Notes: generated by a model from the sequence alone, not told the origin. A stretch of 64,000 nucleotides of DNA from Sporosarcina sp. FSL K6-1522 (GCF_038622445.1 NZ_CP152019.1:3632501-3696500), one strand, 5' to 3'. Positions 8,648 through 18,853 are shown, counted from the stretch's first letter. Numbers and translations: made by a program.

Positions 8648-11227
8648 TCACCCTTTCTTAGAACTAAGCTTTTCTTTTAATTCGTAAATATATTGAAATG
8701 CTTGTAACGGCGTCGTATTTAATGCGTCGTAACCTGCCAAATCAGCAAGTACTTCTTGCTCTGCTGTTGAGAGCGGACCTGCTGCTTGCGGCTCTTCTTT
8801 TTGTACATCGAAAAATGTTAATTGTTGCGGCTGCTCTTCTTCATGCATCACAGCCTTTTCCTTACCTTCAAATGCTGTCAGCAAGCTTTTTGCTCGTACA
8901 AGAAGAGGGGCTGGTAGACCTGCCAGCTCTGCAACGTAAATACCATAACTTTTATCTGCTGGCCCCGCCATCACTTTGTGGAGAAAGACGACTTTGCCAT
9001 CCTGTTCCATCGCCGCCACATGGACGTTTTCCAGTCTCGTTAATTCTTTATCCAAATTCGTTAGCTCATGATAATGCGTAGAGAATAACGTATTGGCGCC
9101 GATTTCGTTGTGAATATGCTCCATCATAGCCTGTGCTAATGCCATACCATCGTATGTGGAAGTGCCTCGCCCGATTTCATCGAACAACAGCAAACTTTGT
9201 GCCGTTGCATTGGCAATGGCGTGCTGTGACTCCATCATTTCCATCATAAATGTACTTTGACCCGAAGCAAGATCATCCGCCGCGCCGATTCGTGTAAAGA
9301 TTTGATCGGTGACAGGAAGCAACGCATCTTCACAAGGCACATAACAGCCAATTTGTGCCATGACAACCGTCAATGCTACTTGGCGCATATAGGTACTTTT
9401 ACCGGACATGTTCGGTCCTGTAATCAACAGCATGTTGGCCACTTCCGCCAATTTACAGCTGTTAGGAACATAGAGAGAATGATCCATCATTTTTTCAACA
9501 ACCGGGTGACGACCATTTTTAATTTCTAATGCCTTCCCTGCATGGAATATAGGCTTGACATAGTTACGTTTTTCCGACACCACCGCAAAAGCGAGCAAGA
9601 CATCGAGTTCACTCAACACACTTGCCAGCTGTTGCACACGTCGTATATGCGTTTTCATATCCTCTCGCACCGCACTAAATAGCTGATACTCCAGTTCCTG
9701 TCCTTCCGCTTCCGCATTGAGGATCAAGTCTTCCTTCTCTTTCAATTCAGGCGTAATATAGCGCTCCGCGTTGGCAAGTGTTTGTTTCCGTTCATAACGC
9801 TCTAAATCCGCGAGATGAATATTCGATTTCGTAATTTCGATAAAGTAACCGAATATGCGGTTGTAACCGATTTTCAACGTTTTAATGCCTGTCCGTTCGC
9901 GTTCCTCACGTTCGAGTTCTGCGAGCCAAGCCTTGCCGTTCTTAGAAGCATCACGGTATTGATCGAGTCGATCATGATAACCATCCTTAATGATGCCGCC
10001 TTCTTTGACGGATAACGGAGGATTTTCTGCAACGGCCGCTTCCAATATTGCCAACGTTTCTTCACAGCTATCGATACGCTTGGCAAACTGGCTGAGTAAT
10101 GGCTGACTCGAATCCTGCAATGACTGTTTAATTGCCGGAACACGACGTAAGGAATTTCGCAGTTGCGCGAGATCTCGCCCGCTTGCACTGCCCATCGAAA
10201 TACGTCCTGCCAATCGCTCTAGATCATAAACTTCTTTCAAATTCGTTTGCAATTCATCCCGCAGGAAAAATTCTTCGATTAGCTCTGTGACTGTATCGAG
10301 TCGATTTTCAATCGCCCGCTGCTCCGCAAGTGGCTGATGAATCCACATCTTCAGCTTGCGCGCTCCCATTGCCGTAACGGTTTCATCCAACAACCAGTAA
10401 AGCGTCCCCTCTTTACCGCCACTACGAATCGATTGAATCAGCTCCAAATTACGCATGGAATTGGCGTCAATAGAGAGCTTCGCTTGTTTCTGAATAAATT
10501 CAAATGGTCGGATATGATCGAGTGCCGTTTTTTGCGTACGATTGACATAAGCTAGAAGCATGCCACATGCTTCTCTAACATTCGCTGGAACTTGGTCAAA
10601 AAGATCCGTTTCTTGCGTTTCTTCGCTATGTTCAATGGACAGCACAATATTCCGTTTCGCCATGCTGTCGCTAAGCGCGATATGTAACCCTTCCCCAACA
10701 ACAACTTCCTTCATCCCAAGCGCTTCAATTTCAGCGATTAATGTGCGTTCATCCCCATCGACGTATTCCACTTTTCCTTCACCCGTGGCTAAGTCCAAAT
10801 AGGCAAGTGCATAGTTGTCCCCGTCAATACTATCCGCCGCGCCAATAAAGTGATTCGTATTGGCATCAATCGTTTTCCCCTCTGTCATCGTACCTGGCGT
10901 CACGATTCTAACAACTTCTCTTTTGACAATCCCTTTTACATTTTTCGGATCTTCCGTCTGTTCACAAATGGCAACTTTATGCCCTTTGCGGACAAGTGTT
11001 TCAATGTATCCTGCCGCCGAATGGTAAGGAACGCCACACATTGGAATGCGCTCGCGCCCCCCCGATGCATCTCGGCTCGTTAAAGTAATCTCTAAAATTT
11101 GAGACGCTTCTGTTGCGTCTGTAAAAAATAATTCATAAAAGTCGCCTAACCTGAAAAAGAGGAAGGCATCCTCATGCTGTGCTTTTACTTGTAAATACTG
11201 CTGCATCATTGGTGTATGTGTTGTCAT
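8648..11227 (-). CDS. mutS: DNA mismatch repair protein MutS
   Basis: MutS is the homodimeric ATPase that recognises mismatches and small loops. The mismatch-wedging Phe-x-Glu is F30-Y-E32 in [10 protein letters not shown]. The ABC ATPase has Walker [10 protein letters not shown] near residue 605 and [12 protein letters not shown] downstream. The near-C-terminal QQLTFF resembles a beta-clamp binding motif. The 859-residue length is standard. It heads the mutSL pair and has its own upstream -10 element. Confidence 0.98.
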   Translation of the reverse strand: MTTHTPMMQQYLQVKAQHEDAFLFFRLGDFYELFFTDATEASQILEITLTSRDASGGRERIPMCGVPYHSAAGYIETLVRKGHKVAICEQTEDPKNVKGIVKREVVRIVTPGTMTEGKTIDANTNHFIGAADSIDGDNYALAYLDLATGEGKVEYVDGDERTLIAEIEALGMKEVVVGEGLHIALSDSMAKRNIVLSIEHSEETQETDLFDQVPANVREACGMLLAYVNRTQKTALDHIRPFEFIQKQAKLSIDANSMRNLELIQSIRSGGKEGTLYWLLDETVTAMGARKLKMWIHQPLAEQRAIENRLDTVTELIEEFFLRDELQTNLKEVYDLERLAGRISMGSASGRDLAQLRNSLRRVPAIKQSLQDSSQPLLSQFAKRIDSCEETLAILEAAVAENPPLSVKEGGIIKDGYHDRLDQYRDASKNGKAWLAELEREERERTGIKTLKIGYNRIFGYFIEITKSNIHLADLERYERKQTLANAERYITPELKEKEDLILNAEAEGQELEYQLFSAVREDMKTHIRRVQQLASVLSELDVLLAFAVVSEKRNYVKPIFHAGKALEIKNGRHPVVEKMMDHSLYVPNSCKLAEVANMLLITGPNMSGKSTYMRQVALTVVMAQIGCYVPCEDALLPVTDQIFTRIGAADDLASGQSTFMMEMMESQHAIANATAQSLLLFDEIGRGTSTYDGMALAQAMMEHIHNEIGANTLFSTHYHELTNLDKELTRLENVHVAAMEQDGKVVFLHKVMAGPADKSYGIYVAELAGLPAPLLVRAKSLLTAFEGKEKAVMHEEEQPQQLTFFDVQKEEPQAAGPLSTAEQEVLADLAGYDALNTTPLQAFQYIYELKEKLSSKKG

Positions 11228-11259
11228 TAGTTTACCTCGCTACAATTGCTATTTTTTTT

Positions 11260-11265
11260 ATTATA
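11260..11265 (-). promoter_or_regulatory. -10 element of mutSL promoter
   Basis: A TATAAT on the minus strand lies 33 bases before the mutS ATG. The best -35 candidate is TTGGAC at an 18-base spacing, which is only a partial match. Confidence 0.5.
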
Positions 11266-11306
11266 CGCTATAGAAAATGCCTCGTCCAAACCAACATTGC
11301 CCAAAG

Positions 11307-11348
11307 GGATGCCTTGTGCTTTCTTTTAAAGAAAAGCCCAAGGCATCC
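11307..11348. terminator. Long hairpin between cotE and mutS
   Basis: GGATGCCTTG and CAAGGCATCC enclose a second stem, GCTTT...AAAGC. The U-tract is weak on the minus side, so this may be a back-up terminator or simply a stable intergenic hairpin. Confidence 0.5.
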
Positions 11349-11365
11349 AAAGCCTTAAAAAGAAC

Positions 11366-11482
11366 AAAAGCGCAAGCGCCTGTTTAGGGGCGACAGGCAT
11401 AAGACGGATTGGCGAAGAGGCGTTCTTTGCCTCATAGCCAAGTCGGCTTATGACCCGAGCCCCTAGGTGCTGGAGCCTAGAC
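11366..11482. repeat. Dispersed palindromic repeat, copy 2
   Basis: It runs from AAAAGCGCAAGCGCCTGTTT through GGGGCGACAGGC to CCTAGGTGCTGGAGCCTAGA. A conserved tail (11490-11545, with CCATGTACTTACTTA and AATTTTATAGTT) is shared with copy 3. Confidence 0.85.
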
Positions 11483-11548
11483 GGGGAATCTCCATGTACT
11501 TACTTATCCACAGTACGAGAATTTTATAGTTACCTATAAAACGAAAAA

Positions 11549-11573
11549 AAGCCGGTGGTGTTTGCCGGCTCTT
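11549..11573 (-). terminator. Terminator after cotE
   Basis: On the minus strand an AGCCGG/CCGGCT stem is followed by seven T residues, immediately after the cotE stop codon. Confidence 0.8.
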
Positions 11574-12183
11574 AAAATGCTGGTGAGTCTTTTCCTTTCG
11601 GATGATCGTGGCTTGAACCTGGTCGATTGTCTAGGCGCTCGTCACGTGCCTGCTCTCGGCTATGCTCGTGCTCATGGTTATGTGGGTGACTATGCGATGA
11701 TGATTCGTCCTGAAATGGCCATTCCTCTTCGAAATTATGTTCATGCACTGCAATGCAAATTTTCGTTTCCCCGACCACTTCCGCAAGTAACTCGCGCTCA
11801 ACAGCAATGACGAACTTCTCGCCACATTCGGAAATGATAGCTTCTGTACAATTCGGATGTTGAATGACATTGACGATAATTTCCTCATGTCTAGACGTTG
11901 GCTCGTCACGGTAGTGTAAACGAATCCGATCTTTGTACGTCACACATTCTGTGAAGACGGACGTTTTTGAATGGTCTTGATGAGAATACCAGACGTTGAC
12001 ATCGAATTTACCTGTCACTTCGATGAATTTACCGACTTTTTTAGCCTGATGCGTGTGATTGATAACCCAGCAACCAAGGATACTTGTTGGACAATTCGGC
12101 GGCTTCAACGTGACATTCATCTCCGTGCGACTTTTCCCTTTGGCAATAACGGTCTTCGCCACGATTTGGCGTAAATTTTTCAG
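11572..12183 (-). CDS. cotE: Outer spore coat morphogenetic protein CotE, apparent CTG start
   Basis: CotE is made in the mother cell and organises the outer spore coat. Matches to the family include IVAKTVIAKGK, PTSILGCWVINH, GKFDVNVWYS, HPNCTEAIIS and ERELLAEVVGETK. The reading frame is open upstream to an ATG at 12300, but that extension runs through the ricA terminator and has no homology. A near-perfect GGAGGAGG sits seven bases before a CTG at 12183, and starting there gives MKNLRQIVAKTVIAKG, which lines up with the known CotE N-terminus. The product is 203 residues. The usual acidic tail is replaced by a His-rich one (HSHPHNHEHEH). Identity is firm; CTG initiation is inferred. Confidence 0.9.
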   Translation of the reverse strand: MKNLRQIVAKTVIAKGKSRTEMNVTLKPPNCPTSILGCWVINHTHQAKKVGKFIEVTGKFDVNVWYSHQDHSKTSVFTECVTYKDRIRLHYRDEPTSRHEEIIVNVIQHPNCTEAIISECGEKFVIAVERELLAEVVGETKICIAVHEHNFEEEWPFQDESSSHSHPHNHEHEHSREQARDERLDNRPGSSHDHPKGKDSPAF

Positions 12184-12189
12184 TTTGAC

Positions 12190-12197
12190 TCCTCCTC
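12190..12197 (-). promoter_or_regulatory. Ribosome binding site that fixes the cotE CTG start
   Basis: GGAGGAGG is complementary to the 16S 3' end and lies seven bases upstream of CTG. No ATG, GTG or TTG follows at usable spacing; the next is a GTG 20 bases further on. Confidence 0.75.
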
Positions 12198-12212
12198 CAT
12201 TCGCTTCAATCC

Positions 12213-12240
12213 ATCTTATGCAAACGGAGCCCAGAAAGTG
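12213..12240 (-). promoter_or_regulatory. Possible mother-cell (sigma-K/sigma-E type) promoter of cotE
   Basis: On the minus strand, GCATAAGAT (12213-12221) resembles a sigma-K -10 element and a CAC lies about 17 bases upstream. The predicted start point is near 12205, between the ricA terminator and the cotE ribosome binding site. B. subtilis cotE has mother-cell promoters; the match here is only moderate. Confidence 0.4.
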
Positions 12241-12246
12241 AAAAAA

Positions 12247-12274
12247 ATCGGCAAGGAATTTTTCCCTTGCCGAT
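12247..12274 (-). terminator. Terminator after ricA
   Basis: ATCGGCAAGG pairs with CCTTGCCGAT and is followed by a run of T residues on the minus strand. It ends the miaB-ricA unit and lies inside the false N-terminal extension of cotE. Confidence 0.9.
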
Positions 12275-12286
12275 CCATGCATCGAT

Positions 12287-12718
12287 TTACAGATGATCAT
12301 ACGTTGTATTTTTCACATAAGAACCTGTTTCGCCGCGCAATACATCGCCTTCTGTCGCTTTAATAATCTCATCAGTGACTCTGTTCGCAATGGTATTCGA
12401 TACCATTTGCAACAAGTCATTGACCTCCACTTGCGACTGTTTGAATTCATTGACAATCGGAACTTCATCAATTTCTTCTTGGATTTTTTCAATCTTGCCT
12501 TCAATAATACCAAGCGCACGTTCCTTGCCGTACTGTTGGAAGTTAACCGCCTGTGTTTGTAATGATTTCAAACTCGCAATTTTTTCACGAATCTTTTGGT
12601 TTTCGTTAATTTGTTCTTCTGCACGTTTGTAAAAATCAACTTGTTCTGTATTTGCAATCATAACCGCCAATTCGTGTGCTTTTTCAATAATTTCTTCTCT
12701 TGTATAGACTTTTTCCAT
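12287..12718 (-). CDS. ricA: RicA (YmcA), RNase Y regulatory subunit
   Basis: RicA is a small helical protein of the YlbF/YmcA family. In B. subtilis it joins YlbF and YaaT in the complex that directs RNase Y cleavage and affects biofilm formation, competence and sporulation. The 143-residue chain is almost all amphipathic helix (IIEKAHELAVMIANTEQVDFYKRAEEQINENQKI). Its start overlaps the miaB stop by one base (TAATG), giving tight coupling. RNase Y itself (rny) is encoded 3 kb away in this window. Confidence 0.93.
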   Translation of the reverse strand: MEKVYTREEIIEKAHELAVMIANTEQVDFYKRAEEQINENQKIREKIASLKSLQTQAVNFQQYGKERALGIIEGKIEKIQEEIDEVPIVNEFKQSQVEVNDLLQMVSNTIANRVTDEIIKATEGDVLRGETGSYVKNTTYDHL

Positions 12719-14247
12719 TATGACTTCACCTTTTCCTTTTCCACAACGCCGATAAACTCACCGTCGAGTGACCATGTTTTCGCTTCTATTATTTTCACTT
12801 GCACAATTTCACCGATGACGGATTGAGGAGCTCTGAAATTGACCAGTTTATTTTTCTCTGTGTAGCCTGCCAACACTTCTGGATTACGCTTACTTTCTCC
12901 TTCGACGAGCACTTCAACAATTTTACCATTGTAGGGCTTCATCGCTTCGGCCGAGAAATCATTGACGAGTTTGTTCAAGCGCTGTAGACGTTCTTTTTTG
13001 ACGTCCATCGGAATATTGTCGACCATTTTTGCTGCTGGTGTTCCTTCCCGTGGTGAATAAATGTACGTGTACGCAAGGTCGAAACCGACTTCTTTGTATA
13101 AAGATATGGTTTCTTCAAACTGCTCGTCCGTTTCATTCGGGAATCCAACAATAATATCCGTCGTCAATGTTACATTCGGAATCGCTTCTTTAATTTTACG
13201 CACAAGTTCCAAATAATGCTCTCGTGTATATTTACGCGCCATGATTTTCAAAATGTCGCTTGAACCTGATTGTACAGGCAAATGAATATGATCCACAAGA
13301 TTTCCGCCTTTGGCCAACACTTCAATTAAATGATCATCAAAATCACGCGGATGGCTCGTTGTAAAACGAATTCTCGCAATATCGATTTTCCGTAAATCAT
13401 CCATCAAATCGCCAAGGCGATAATTCGTATCTTCAAAGTCTTTCCCATAGGCATTGACGTTTTGTCCGAGCAATGTAATTTCCTTATAGCCCTGCGCAGC
13501 TAACTGACGCACTTCCTGGATAATGTCTTGCGGGCGTCTACTACGTTCCTTGCCTCGTGTGTACGGAACGATACAATACGTACAAAACTTGTCGCAGCCA
13601 TACATGATGTTAACCCATGCTTTAATGTTGCCTTGACGCACTTTTGGAAGGTTTTCAATAATATCGCCTTCCTTCGACCATACTTCAATAACCATTTCTT
13701 TCGACAAATATGCTTCATGTAAAATATGTGGCAATCTATGAATATTGTGCGTGCCGAAAATCATATCGACTTGGTCATACGTCTTCAATATTTTATTGAC
13801 TACGGATTCTTCTTGTGACATACAGCCACAAACGCCGATTAACACGTCTGGATTACGTCGCTTGAGTGCTTTCAAATGACCCAGTTCCCCAAACACTTTG
13901 TTTTCCGCATTTTCGCGGATGGCACAGGTGTTCAACAAAATGACATTGGCATCCTCAACCGTATCTGTCAATTCATAGCCTAGTCCCTGGAAAATACCTG
14001 CCATCACTTCTGTATCATGTTCATTCATTTGACAGCCATAAGTTCGTATGTAAAACTTCCGACCTCTTCCCATATCGCGAAATTGTTCGTCGATATTGAA
14101 ATCATCGTGGTAGGAAATTTCCTCTTTCCCTCGCTTTTTTGCATCCTTCAATGAAGGGGCTGTATAGACCGTCTGGAAATATTGACTATAATCCTTTTCT
14201 TTCGTTGGTTTCACAAGTCCTGCATCCAGGCGCTGTTCCTCATTCAT
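12718..14247 (-). CDS. miaB: tRNA-2-methylthio-N6-dimethylallyladenosine synthase
   Basis: MiaB is a radical-SAM enzyme that adds the methylthio group to C2 of i6A37 in tRNA, the step after MiaA. The N-terminal UPF0004 domain supplies three cysteines for one Fe-S cluster ([26 protein letters not shown]). The radical SAM motif is CDKFCTYC in [18 protein letters not shown], and the C-terminus carries a TRAM domain. At 509 residues it has the N-terminal extension usual in Bacillales. It is followed immediately by ricA. Confidence 0.97.
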   Translation of the reverse strand: MNEEQRLDAGLVKPTKEKDYSQYFQTVYTAPSLKDAKKRGKEEISYHDDFNIDEQFRDMGRGRKFYIRTYGCQMNEHDTEVMAGIFQGLGYELTDTVEDANVILLNTCAIRENAENKVFGELGHLKALKRRNPDVLIGVCGCMSQEESVVNKILKTYDQVDMIFGTHNIHRLPHILHEAYLSKEMVIEVWSKEGDIIENLPKVRQGNIKAWVNIMYGCDKFCTYCIVPYTRGKERSRRPQDIIQEVRQLAAQGYKEITLLGQNVNAYGKDFEDTNYRLGDLMDDLRKIDIARIRFTTSHPRDFDDHLIEVLAKGGNLVDHIHLPVQSGSSDILKIMARKYTREHYLELVRKIKEAIPNVTLTTDIIVGFPNETDEQFEETISLYKEVGFDLAYTYIYSPREGTPAAKMVDNIPMDVKKERLQRLNKLVNDFSAEAMKPYNGKIVEVLVEGESKRNPEVLAGYTEKNKLVNFRAPQSVIGEIVQVKIIEAKTWSLDGEFIGVVEKEKVKS

Positions 14248-14364
14248 AAAAAAGTCCCCTTTCCTATAATGTTTAGGAAATCAAACACATAAATCTTATT
14301 ATACTTAACTATAGGCTTTATGTACAAGTTGACGCTACTTTGTCGCTTGTTTGTCACAATAAAC

Positions 14365-14608
14365 AAAAGCGCAAGCGCCTGTTCAGGGGCGACAGGCGTT
14401 GGCCGACTAAATTCACCGCGTCCTGCGGCAACGTCAGCGCTAGTACGTCCTGTATGTCAGAGAGCTTGAAGATAAAGACGCTTTTTGCCTTTATCAGCAA
14501 AGAGGAAGGCAGTCTAAAAACACCATTTCCACTTCCTGTGGCAACGACTGCATGACCTACATCCTGTAGGCCCAAACGCCCCCAACCCCTAGGCGCTGGA
14601 GCCTAGAC
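14365..14608. repeat. Dispersed palindromic repeat, copy 3 (long form)
   Basis: It begins AAAAGCGCAAGCGCCTGTTC and ends CTGGAGCCTAGAC, with about 120 extra internal bases including CGCGTCCTGCGGCAACG and GACTGCATGA. Those internal blocks recur around copy 4. A conserved tail to about 14667 matches the tail of copy 2. Confidence 0.85.
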
Positions 14609-14675
14609 GGATAAGCTCCATGTACTTACTTAGCCACAATACGAAAATTTTATAGTTTCCTAGACGAAAATAAAA

Positions 14676-14700
14676 GACCACGGTGTGTGCTACCGCGGTC
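14676..14700 (-). terminator. Terminator after spoVS
   Basis: GACCACGGT and ACCGCGGTC pair around a short loop and are followed on the minus strand by a T-rich stretch. Confidence 0.75.
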
Positions 14701-14711
14701 TCACTGTTTCT

Positions 14712-14993
14712 TTATTTAGTTTGTTGACGCGTTCGCTTCTCCACAAGCAACTTCAACGCTGTTCGACCTTCTCCATTAATCTCAATATCCGTAAACGCAG
14801 GGGCACAGACGAGATCCCCTCCACTAGGTGCAACAAATCCCCGAGCAATTGCAACTGCCTTTACCGCCTGATTCAATGCGCCTGCTCCTACTGCTTGCAT
14901 TTCGGCGTAGCCTTGGTCCCTAATAACCGCGACAAGTGCTCCTGCAACAGAATTCGGATTCGAGCGAGATGATACTTTCAATGGATTCACCAT
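14712..14993 (-). CDS. spoVS: Stage V sporulation protein S
   Basis: This 93-residue protein of the SpoVS (Alba-like) family acts in spore coat assembly and core dehydration and influences septation during sporulation. The sequence is highly conserved: LKVSSRSNPNSVAGALVAV, IQAIGAGALNQAVKA-like MQAVGAGALNQAVKAVAIARGFVAPSG, and FTDIEINGEGRTALKLLVE. An AAGGAGGA precedes the ATG. It lies downstream of ymdB as in B. subtilis; tdh and kbl, which follow spoVS there, are absent here. Confidence 0.96.
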   Translation of the reverse strand: MVNPLKVSSRSNPNSVAGALVAVIRDQGYAEMQAVGAGALNQAVKAVAIARGFVAPSGGDLVCAPAFTDIEINGEGRTALKLLVEKRTRQQTK

Positions 14994-15076
14994 GATTCCT
15001 CCTTATTTTCCGATGATTATGGATTGAGCTGCTCCATACATCATCCTATGAAACGGAGGTTGTGTTTAGACGCGAA

Positions 15077-15874
15077 TCACCCTTTGAACGGGCGGTCTTC
15101 GTTAATTGAAATACGCTCCATAGTTCGTGCTTTTCCAGTTTGATCATCCAACTCCACAAACAAGCCATTCAACTGCGCACGCCCCTTTTTAGGCACTTCA
15201 AAACGCACAGGTAAATTCGTACGGAAACGGTACAACACATCTTCTTTTTTCATACCCAAAATCTCGTCGTATGGGCCTGTCATCCCTGCATCTGTTAAGT
15301 ACGCAGTACCGCCAGGTAAAATGCGATCATCTGCCGTCTGGACGTGCGTGTGCGTTCCTACGACGACTGAAGCCTTGCCATCTAGATGCCACCCCATCGC
15401 AATTTTTTCGCTCGTCGCTTCCGCATGAAAATCGACAAAAATTAGCGGAGAAACAGCCTGCGCTTCCGCAATCAACGCATCCGCCTTTTCAAAAGGATCT
15501 CCGTGCGGTGGTAAAAATGTACGACCATGCAAATTAATGACTGATAATGTCACGCCGTTACGTGATATCGTTGTCATCCCTTTACCAGGTGCTTCATCTG
15601 AAAAGTTTGCTGGACGAATGAGATAATCCGTCTCATCGATGAAATCATATATTTCTTTATGATCCCATGTGTGGTTGCCCATTGTAACCACATCGACACC
15701 CGCTCGTAGCAAATCATCGAAAATCGCTTTTGTAATCCCTCTACCTGAAGCAGCATTTTCTCCGTTCGCAATGACCACATCCGGGCTATATTTCCGCTTT
15801 AAACGTGGTAAATAGTCAAAAACCATATCCCGTCCTGGTGAACCTACAATATCGCCGATAAATAATACTTTCAT
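15077..15874 (-). CDS. ymdB: YmdB, calcineurin-like phosphodiesterase
   Basis: YmdB is a cytosolic metallophosphoesterase active on cyclic nucleotides in vitro and involved in biofilm and late adaptive gene expression in B. subtilis. Metal-binding motifs include FIGDIVGSPGRD, ANGENAASGRGI, GNHTWDHKE and VDFHAEATSEK, with GTHTHVQTAD near the end. I chose the ATG at 15874 (MKVLFIGD), with GAAGGA upstream, giving 265 residues against 264 in B. subtilis. The frame extends 26 codons further into the rny terminator and is not used. Confidence 0.95.
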   Translation of the reverse strand: MKVLFIGDIVGSPGRDMVFDYLPRLKRKYSPDVVIANGENAASGRGITKAIFDDLLRAGVDVVTMGNHTWDHKEIYDFIDETDYLIRPANFSDEAPGKGMTTISRNGVTLSVINLHGRTFLPPHGDPFEKADALIAEAQAVSPLIFVDFHAEATSEKIAMGWHLDGKASVVVGTHTHVQTADDRILPGGTAYLTDAGMTGPYDEILGMKKEDVLYRFRTNLPVRFEVPKKGRAQLNGLFVELDDQTGKARTMERISINEDRPFKG

Positions 15875-15896
15875 AAATCCTTCACTCCAAATGAAA

Positions 15897-15932
15897 AAGA
15901 GCTCCCGGACCGAAGTACACGGAAGCCCTCTT
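15897..15932 (-). terminator. Terminator after rny
   Basis: AAAGAG and CTCTTT close a hairpin with an inner GC-rich stem and small bulges, followed by TTTTT on the minus strand. Confidence 0.65.
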
Positions 15933-15935
15933 TTT

Positions 15936-17495
15936 TTATTTTGCGTATTCAACCGCTCTTGTTTCGCGGATGACTGTTACTTTAATATGTCCTGGATAAT
16001 CCAGTTCTTCCTCAATTCGTTTCCGAATATCCCTCGCCAGACGATGTGCTGTAATATCATCAATCTGATCAGGTCGAACGATAATGCGGACTTCGCGTCC
16101 CGCTTGAATTGCAAATGATTTTTCTACACCATCATATGATTCCGAAATTTCTTCAAGCTTTTGTAGCCTGCGAATATAGTTCTCAAGCGTTTCACTACGT
16201 GCACCCGGTCTTGCTGCTGATAAAGCATCCGCTGCCGCAACCAGTACCGCAATAACGGATGTTGCTTCCGTATCCCCATGATGGGATGCAATACTATTGA
16301 TGACAACTGGATGTTCTTTGTACTTCGTTGCGAGTTCTACACCAATTTCAACGTGACTTCCTTCCACTTCATGGTCAATCGCTTTCCCAATATCATGAAG
16401 AAGTCCCGCACGTTTGGCGAGTGTTACATCTTCCCCTAGTTCAGCAGCTAACAGGCCTGCTAAATAAGCTACTTCTGTTGAGTGCTTCAAGACATTTTGT
16501 CCATAGCTTGTACGGAAACGCAGTCTTCCAAGGATTTTAATAAGATCTGGGTGTAAATTATGAACGCCGATATCGAACGTCGTCTGTTCCCCTGTTTCTC
16601 GGATCAGCTCGTCCACTTCTCTTCGTGACTTATCAACCATTTCTTCGATACGTGCAGGGTGAATTCGTCCATCCTGTACAAGTTTCTCAAGTGCTAGACG
16701 CGCTGTCTCTCTTCTTACAGGGTCAAAGCCTGATAAGATGACTGCTTCCGGCGTGTCATCGATAATCAAATCGATGCCTGTCAACGTTTCGAGTGTTCGA
16801 ATGTTGCGCCCTTCACGGCCGATAATGCGCCCCTTCATTTCATCGTTCGGCAAGTTGACAACCGACACAGTCGTTTCTGTTACATGATCTGCTGCGAAAC
16901 GCTGTACGGCTAGCGACAGAATTTCACGCGCTTTCTTTTCTGACTCTTCTTTGGCACGTTGTTCCGATTCTTTCATCCGGACGGCAATATCTGTAGAAAG
17001 TTCTTTCTCCACCTCATCCAAAATAAGGGCTCTTGCCTCTTCTCGTGTAAGGGAAGACACTCTTTCTAGTTCCGTCTGTTGAGCGGTAACAAGTTCTTCC
17101 GCCTTGCGTTCCATCTGTTCAATATGCTGTTGTCTTCCGGTTAGCGCCTCTTCTTTGCGCTCCAGACCTGCTTCTCTTTTGTTTAGAGCTTCATCCTTGC
17201 GGTCATGATTTTCCTCCCGTTGTAAAAGACGGTTTTCCTGCTTTTGCAGTTCCGTTCTTCTTTCCCGGATCTCTGTTTCCGCTTCAATTCTCAGTTTGTG
17301 AGTTTCATCCTTCGCTTCTAAAAGCGCCTCTTTCTTTAGCGCCTCTGCTTCACGCTTCGCATCTTCTACGATTTGTGCTGCGGAATGTTTGGCACCCGTC
17401 ACTTTTGAATCATTCACGTTCTTAAGAACAAAATAGCTAACACCAGCACCGACGATCAGACCAAGCAAAACGGAGATGATAATATATCCTAACAT
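15936..17495 (-). CDS. rny: Ribonuclease Y
   Basis: RNase Y is the membrane-anchored endoribonuclease that starts decay and processing of many mRNAs in Firmicutes. An N-terminal membrane helix (residues 2-24) precedes a long charged coiled coil to about residue 200. A KH domain ([22 protein letters not shown]) and an HD domain ([19 protein letters not shown]) follow. I chose the ATG at 17495, with AGGAGG eight bases upstream; a GTG at 17504 falls inside that site. Two overlapping strong promoters lie upstream. Length (519) matches B. subtilis. Confidence 0.97.
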   Translation of the reverse strand: MLGYIIISVLLGLIVGAGVSYFVLKNVNDSKVTGAKHSAAQIVEDAKREAEALKKEALLEAKDETHKLRIEAETEIRERRTELQKQENRLLQREENHDRKDEALNKREAGLERKEEALTGRQQHIEQMERKAEELVTAQQTELERVSSLTREEARALILDEVEKELSTDIAVRMKESEQRAKEESEKKAREILSLAVQRFAADHVTETTVSVVNLPNDEMKGRIIGREGRNIRTLETLTGIDLIIDDTPEAVILSGFDPVRRETARLALEKLVQDGRIHPARIEEMVDKSRREVDELIRETGEQTTFDIGVHNLHPDLIKILGRLRFRTSYGQNVLKHSTEVAYLAGLLAAELGEDVTLAKRAGLLHDIGKAIDHEVEGSHVEIGVELATKYKEHPVVINSIASHHGDTEATSVIAVLVAAADALSAARPGARSETLENYIRRLQKLEEISESYDGVEKSFAIQAGREVRIIVRPDQIDDITAHRLARDIRKRIEEELDYPGHIKVTVIRETRAVEYAK

Positions 17496-17590
17496 CCAGG
17501 TCACCTCCTCTAGCCATTCTTTTCATTTTCAGTCGGCTCGTACATTCCATATAGAACATACTGCCCGTTTCAATTCATTATTGATGTGAG

Positions 17591-17632
17591 ATTATACAAT
17601 CTAATTGTATCTATGTCAAAATCACATGTCAA
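17591..17632 (-). promoter_or_regulatory. Two overlapping sigma-A promoters of rny
   Basis: P1 is TTGACA (17627-17632), 17 bases, TACAAT (17604-17609). P2 is TTGACA (17614-17619), 17 bases, TATAAT (17591-17596), a perfect consensus. They are offset by 13 bases, so the two -10/-35 sets interleave. Confidence 0.85.
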
Positions 17633-17738
17633 GGTTTCACTAGTCCCAAATATGCATTCTCATAGCCTAAATCTGTATTTCAGGAGTATTATCGTTCAGG
17701 AGCGGAAAAACTAGCGAGCGGGAGAGGTCCAAAAGGTT

Positions 17739-17780
17739 AAAAAACCAATCATTCCTCCTCAAAGGAATGACTGGTTTTTT
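17739..17780 (-). terminator. Terminator after recA
   Basis: AAAAAACCAATCATTCCT and AAGGAATGACTGGTTTTTT form a long stem with a small loop and T-runs at both ends. Confidence 0.92.
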
Positions 17781-17788
17781 TAGTAAAC

Positions 17789-18853
17789 TCATTCTTTTTC
17801 GTCAAGCAATAATTCTAATTCTTCCTCTTCATCATCTGTGTCGTGACCTGCAATGACATAGTTCGCACTTGCCAAGCCATATGAATCACGAATTTTATTA
17901 GCGATTTCTAAACGGATCGCCGGATTCTCTTTCAAGAATTGCTTAGAATTCTCACGTCCTTGTCCAAGTCGTTCACCCTCATAGGAATACCAAGAACCAC
18001 TTTTTTGCACGACTTCTACTTCTACGCCAAGGTCGACAATTTCACCTTCACGAGAAATTCCTTCTCCGTACATAATATCTACTTCCGCCGTACGGAATGG
18101 TGGCGCAACCTTATTTTTCACAACACGAATACGCGTTTTGTTCCCAACAATATCATTGCCTTGTTTAATCGCTTCACCACGTCGTACATCTAGTCGTACA
18201 GAAGAATAGAATTTCAACGCGCGACCACCCGGTGTTACTTCAGGGTTTCCAAACATAACGCCAACTTTTTCACGGATTTGGTTAATGAAGACTGCAAGTG
18301 TGTTGGATTTATTGATAGCACCTGAAAGTTTACGCAATGCTTGTGACATTAGACGAGCTTGCAACCCAACGTGTGAATCACCCATCTCCCCTTCAATTTC
18401 CGCTTTTGGTACAAGTGCAGCAACGGAGTCAATGACAAGAATGTCAACAGCCCCACTGCGTACAAGCGCTTCAGCAATTTCCAGTGCTTGCTCCCCTGTA
18501 TCTGGTTGAGACAGCAATAACTCATCAATATTAACACCAAGTTTTTGTGCATAAACCGGATCGAGCGCATGCTCAGCATCGATAAATGCAGCTTGCCCAC
18601 CAGATGCTTGAACTTCCGCAATGGCATGAAGAGCAACTGTCGTTTTACCTGAGCTTTCAGGTCCATAAATTTCGATAATGCGTCCACGTGGATAGCCGCC
18701 TACTCCAAGTGCAGCATCAAGTGCTAATGACCCTGTTGATGAGGTTTCAATTTCCCTGTCCGTTTTTTCCCCTAGTTTCATAACAGACCCTTTACCGAAT
18801 TGCTTTTCAATTTGTTTTAAAGCCATATCTAATGCCGCTTTACGATCGCTCAA
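17789..18853 (-). CDS. recA: Recombinase A
   Basis: RecA forms ATP-dependent filaments on single-stranded DNA for homologous recombination and SOS induction. Walker A is GPESSGKTT near residue 65, Walker B is [14 protein letters not shown], loop 1 and loop 2 are [17 protein letters not shown] and [20 protein letters not shown], and the subunit interface KQFGKGSVM lies near the N-terminus. The 354-residue length and the acidic tail ([12 protein letters not shown]) are usual. It has its own promoter with a LexA-like box, plus possible read-through from cinA. Confidence 0.98.
   Translation of the reverse strand: MSDRKAALDMALKQIEKQFGKGSVMKLGEKTDREIETSSTGSLALDAALGVGGYPRGRIIEIYGPESSGKTTVALHAIAEVQASGGQAAFIDAEHALDPVYAQKLGVNIDELLLSQPDTGEQALEIAEALVRSGAVDILVIDSVAALVPKAEIEGEMGDSHVGLQARLMSQALRKLSGAINKSNTLAVFINQIREKVGVMFGNPEVTPGGRALKFYSSVRLDVRRGEAIKQGNDIVGNKTRIRVVKNKVAPPFRTAEVDIMYGEGISREGEIVDLGVEVEVVQKSGSWYSYEGERLGQGRENSKQFLKENPAIRLEIANKIRDSYGLASANYVIAGHDTDDEEEELELLLDEKE

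Noticed and set aside
12184..12300. N-terminal extension of cotE from an ATG at 12300
   Set aside because: It runs through the ricA terminator, lacks a ribosome binding site and has no match to CotE; the start downstream fits better.
15875..15952. 26-residue N-terminal extension of YmdB
   Set aside because: It overlaps the rny terminator; the internal ATG at 15874 has a ribosome binding site and gives the family length.
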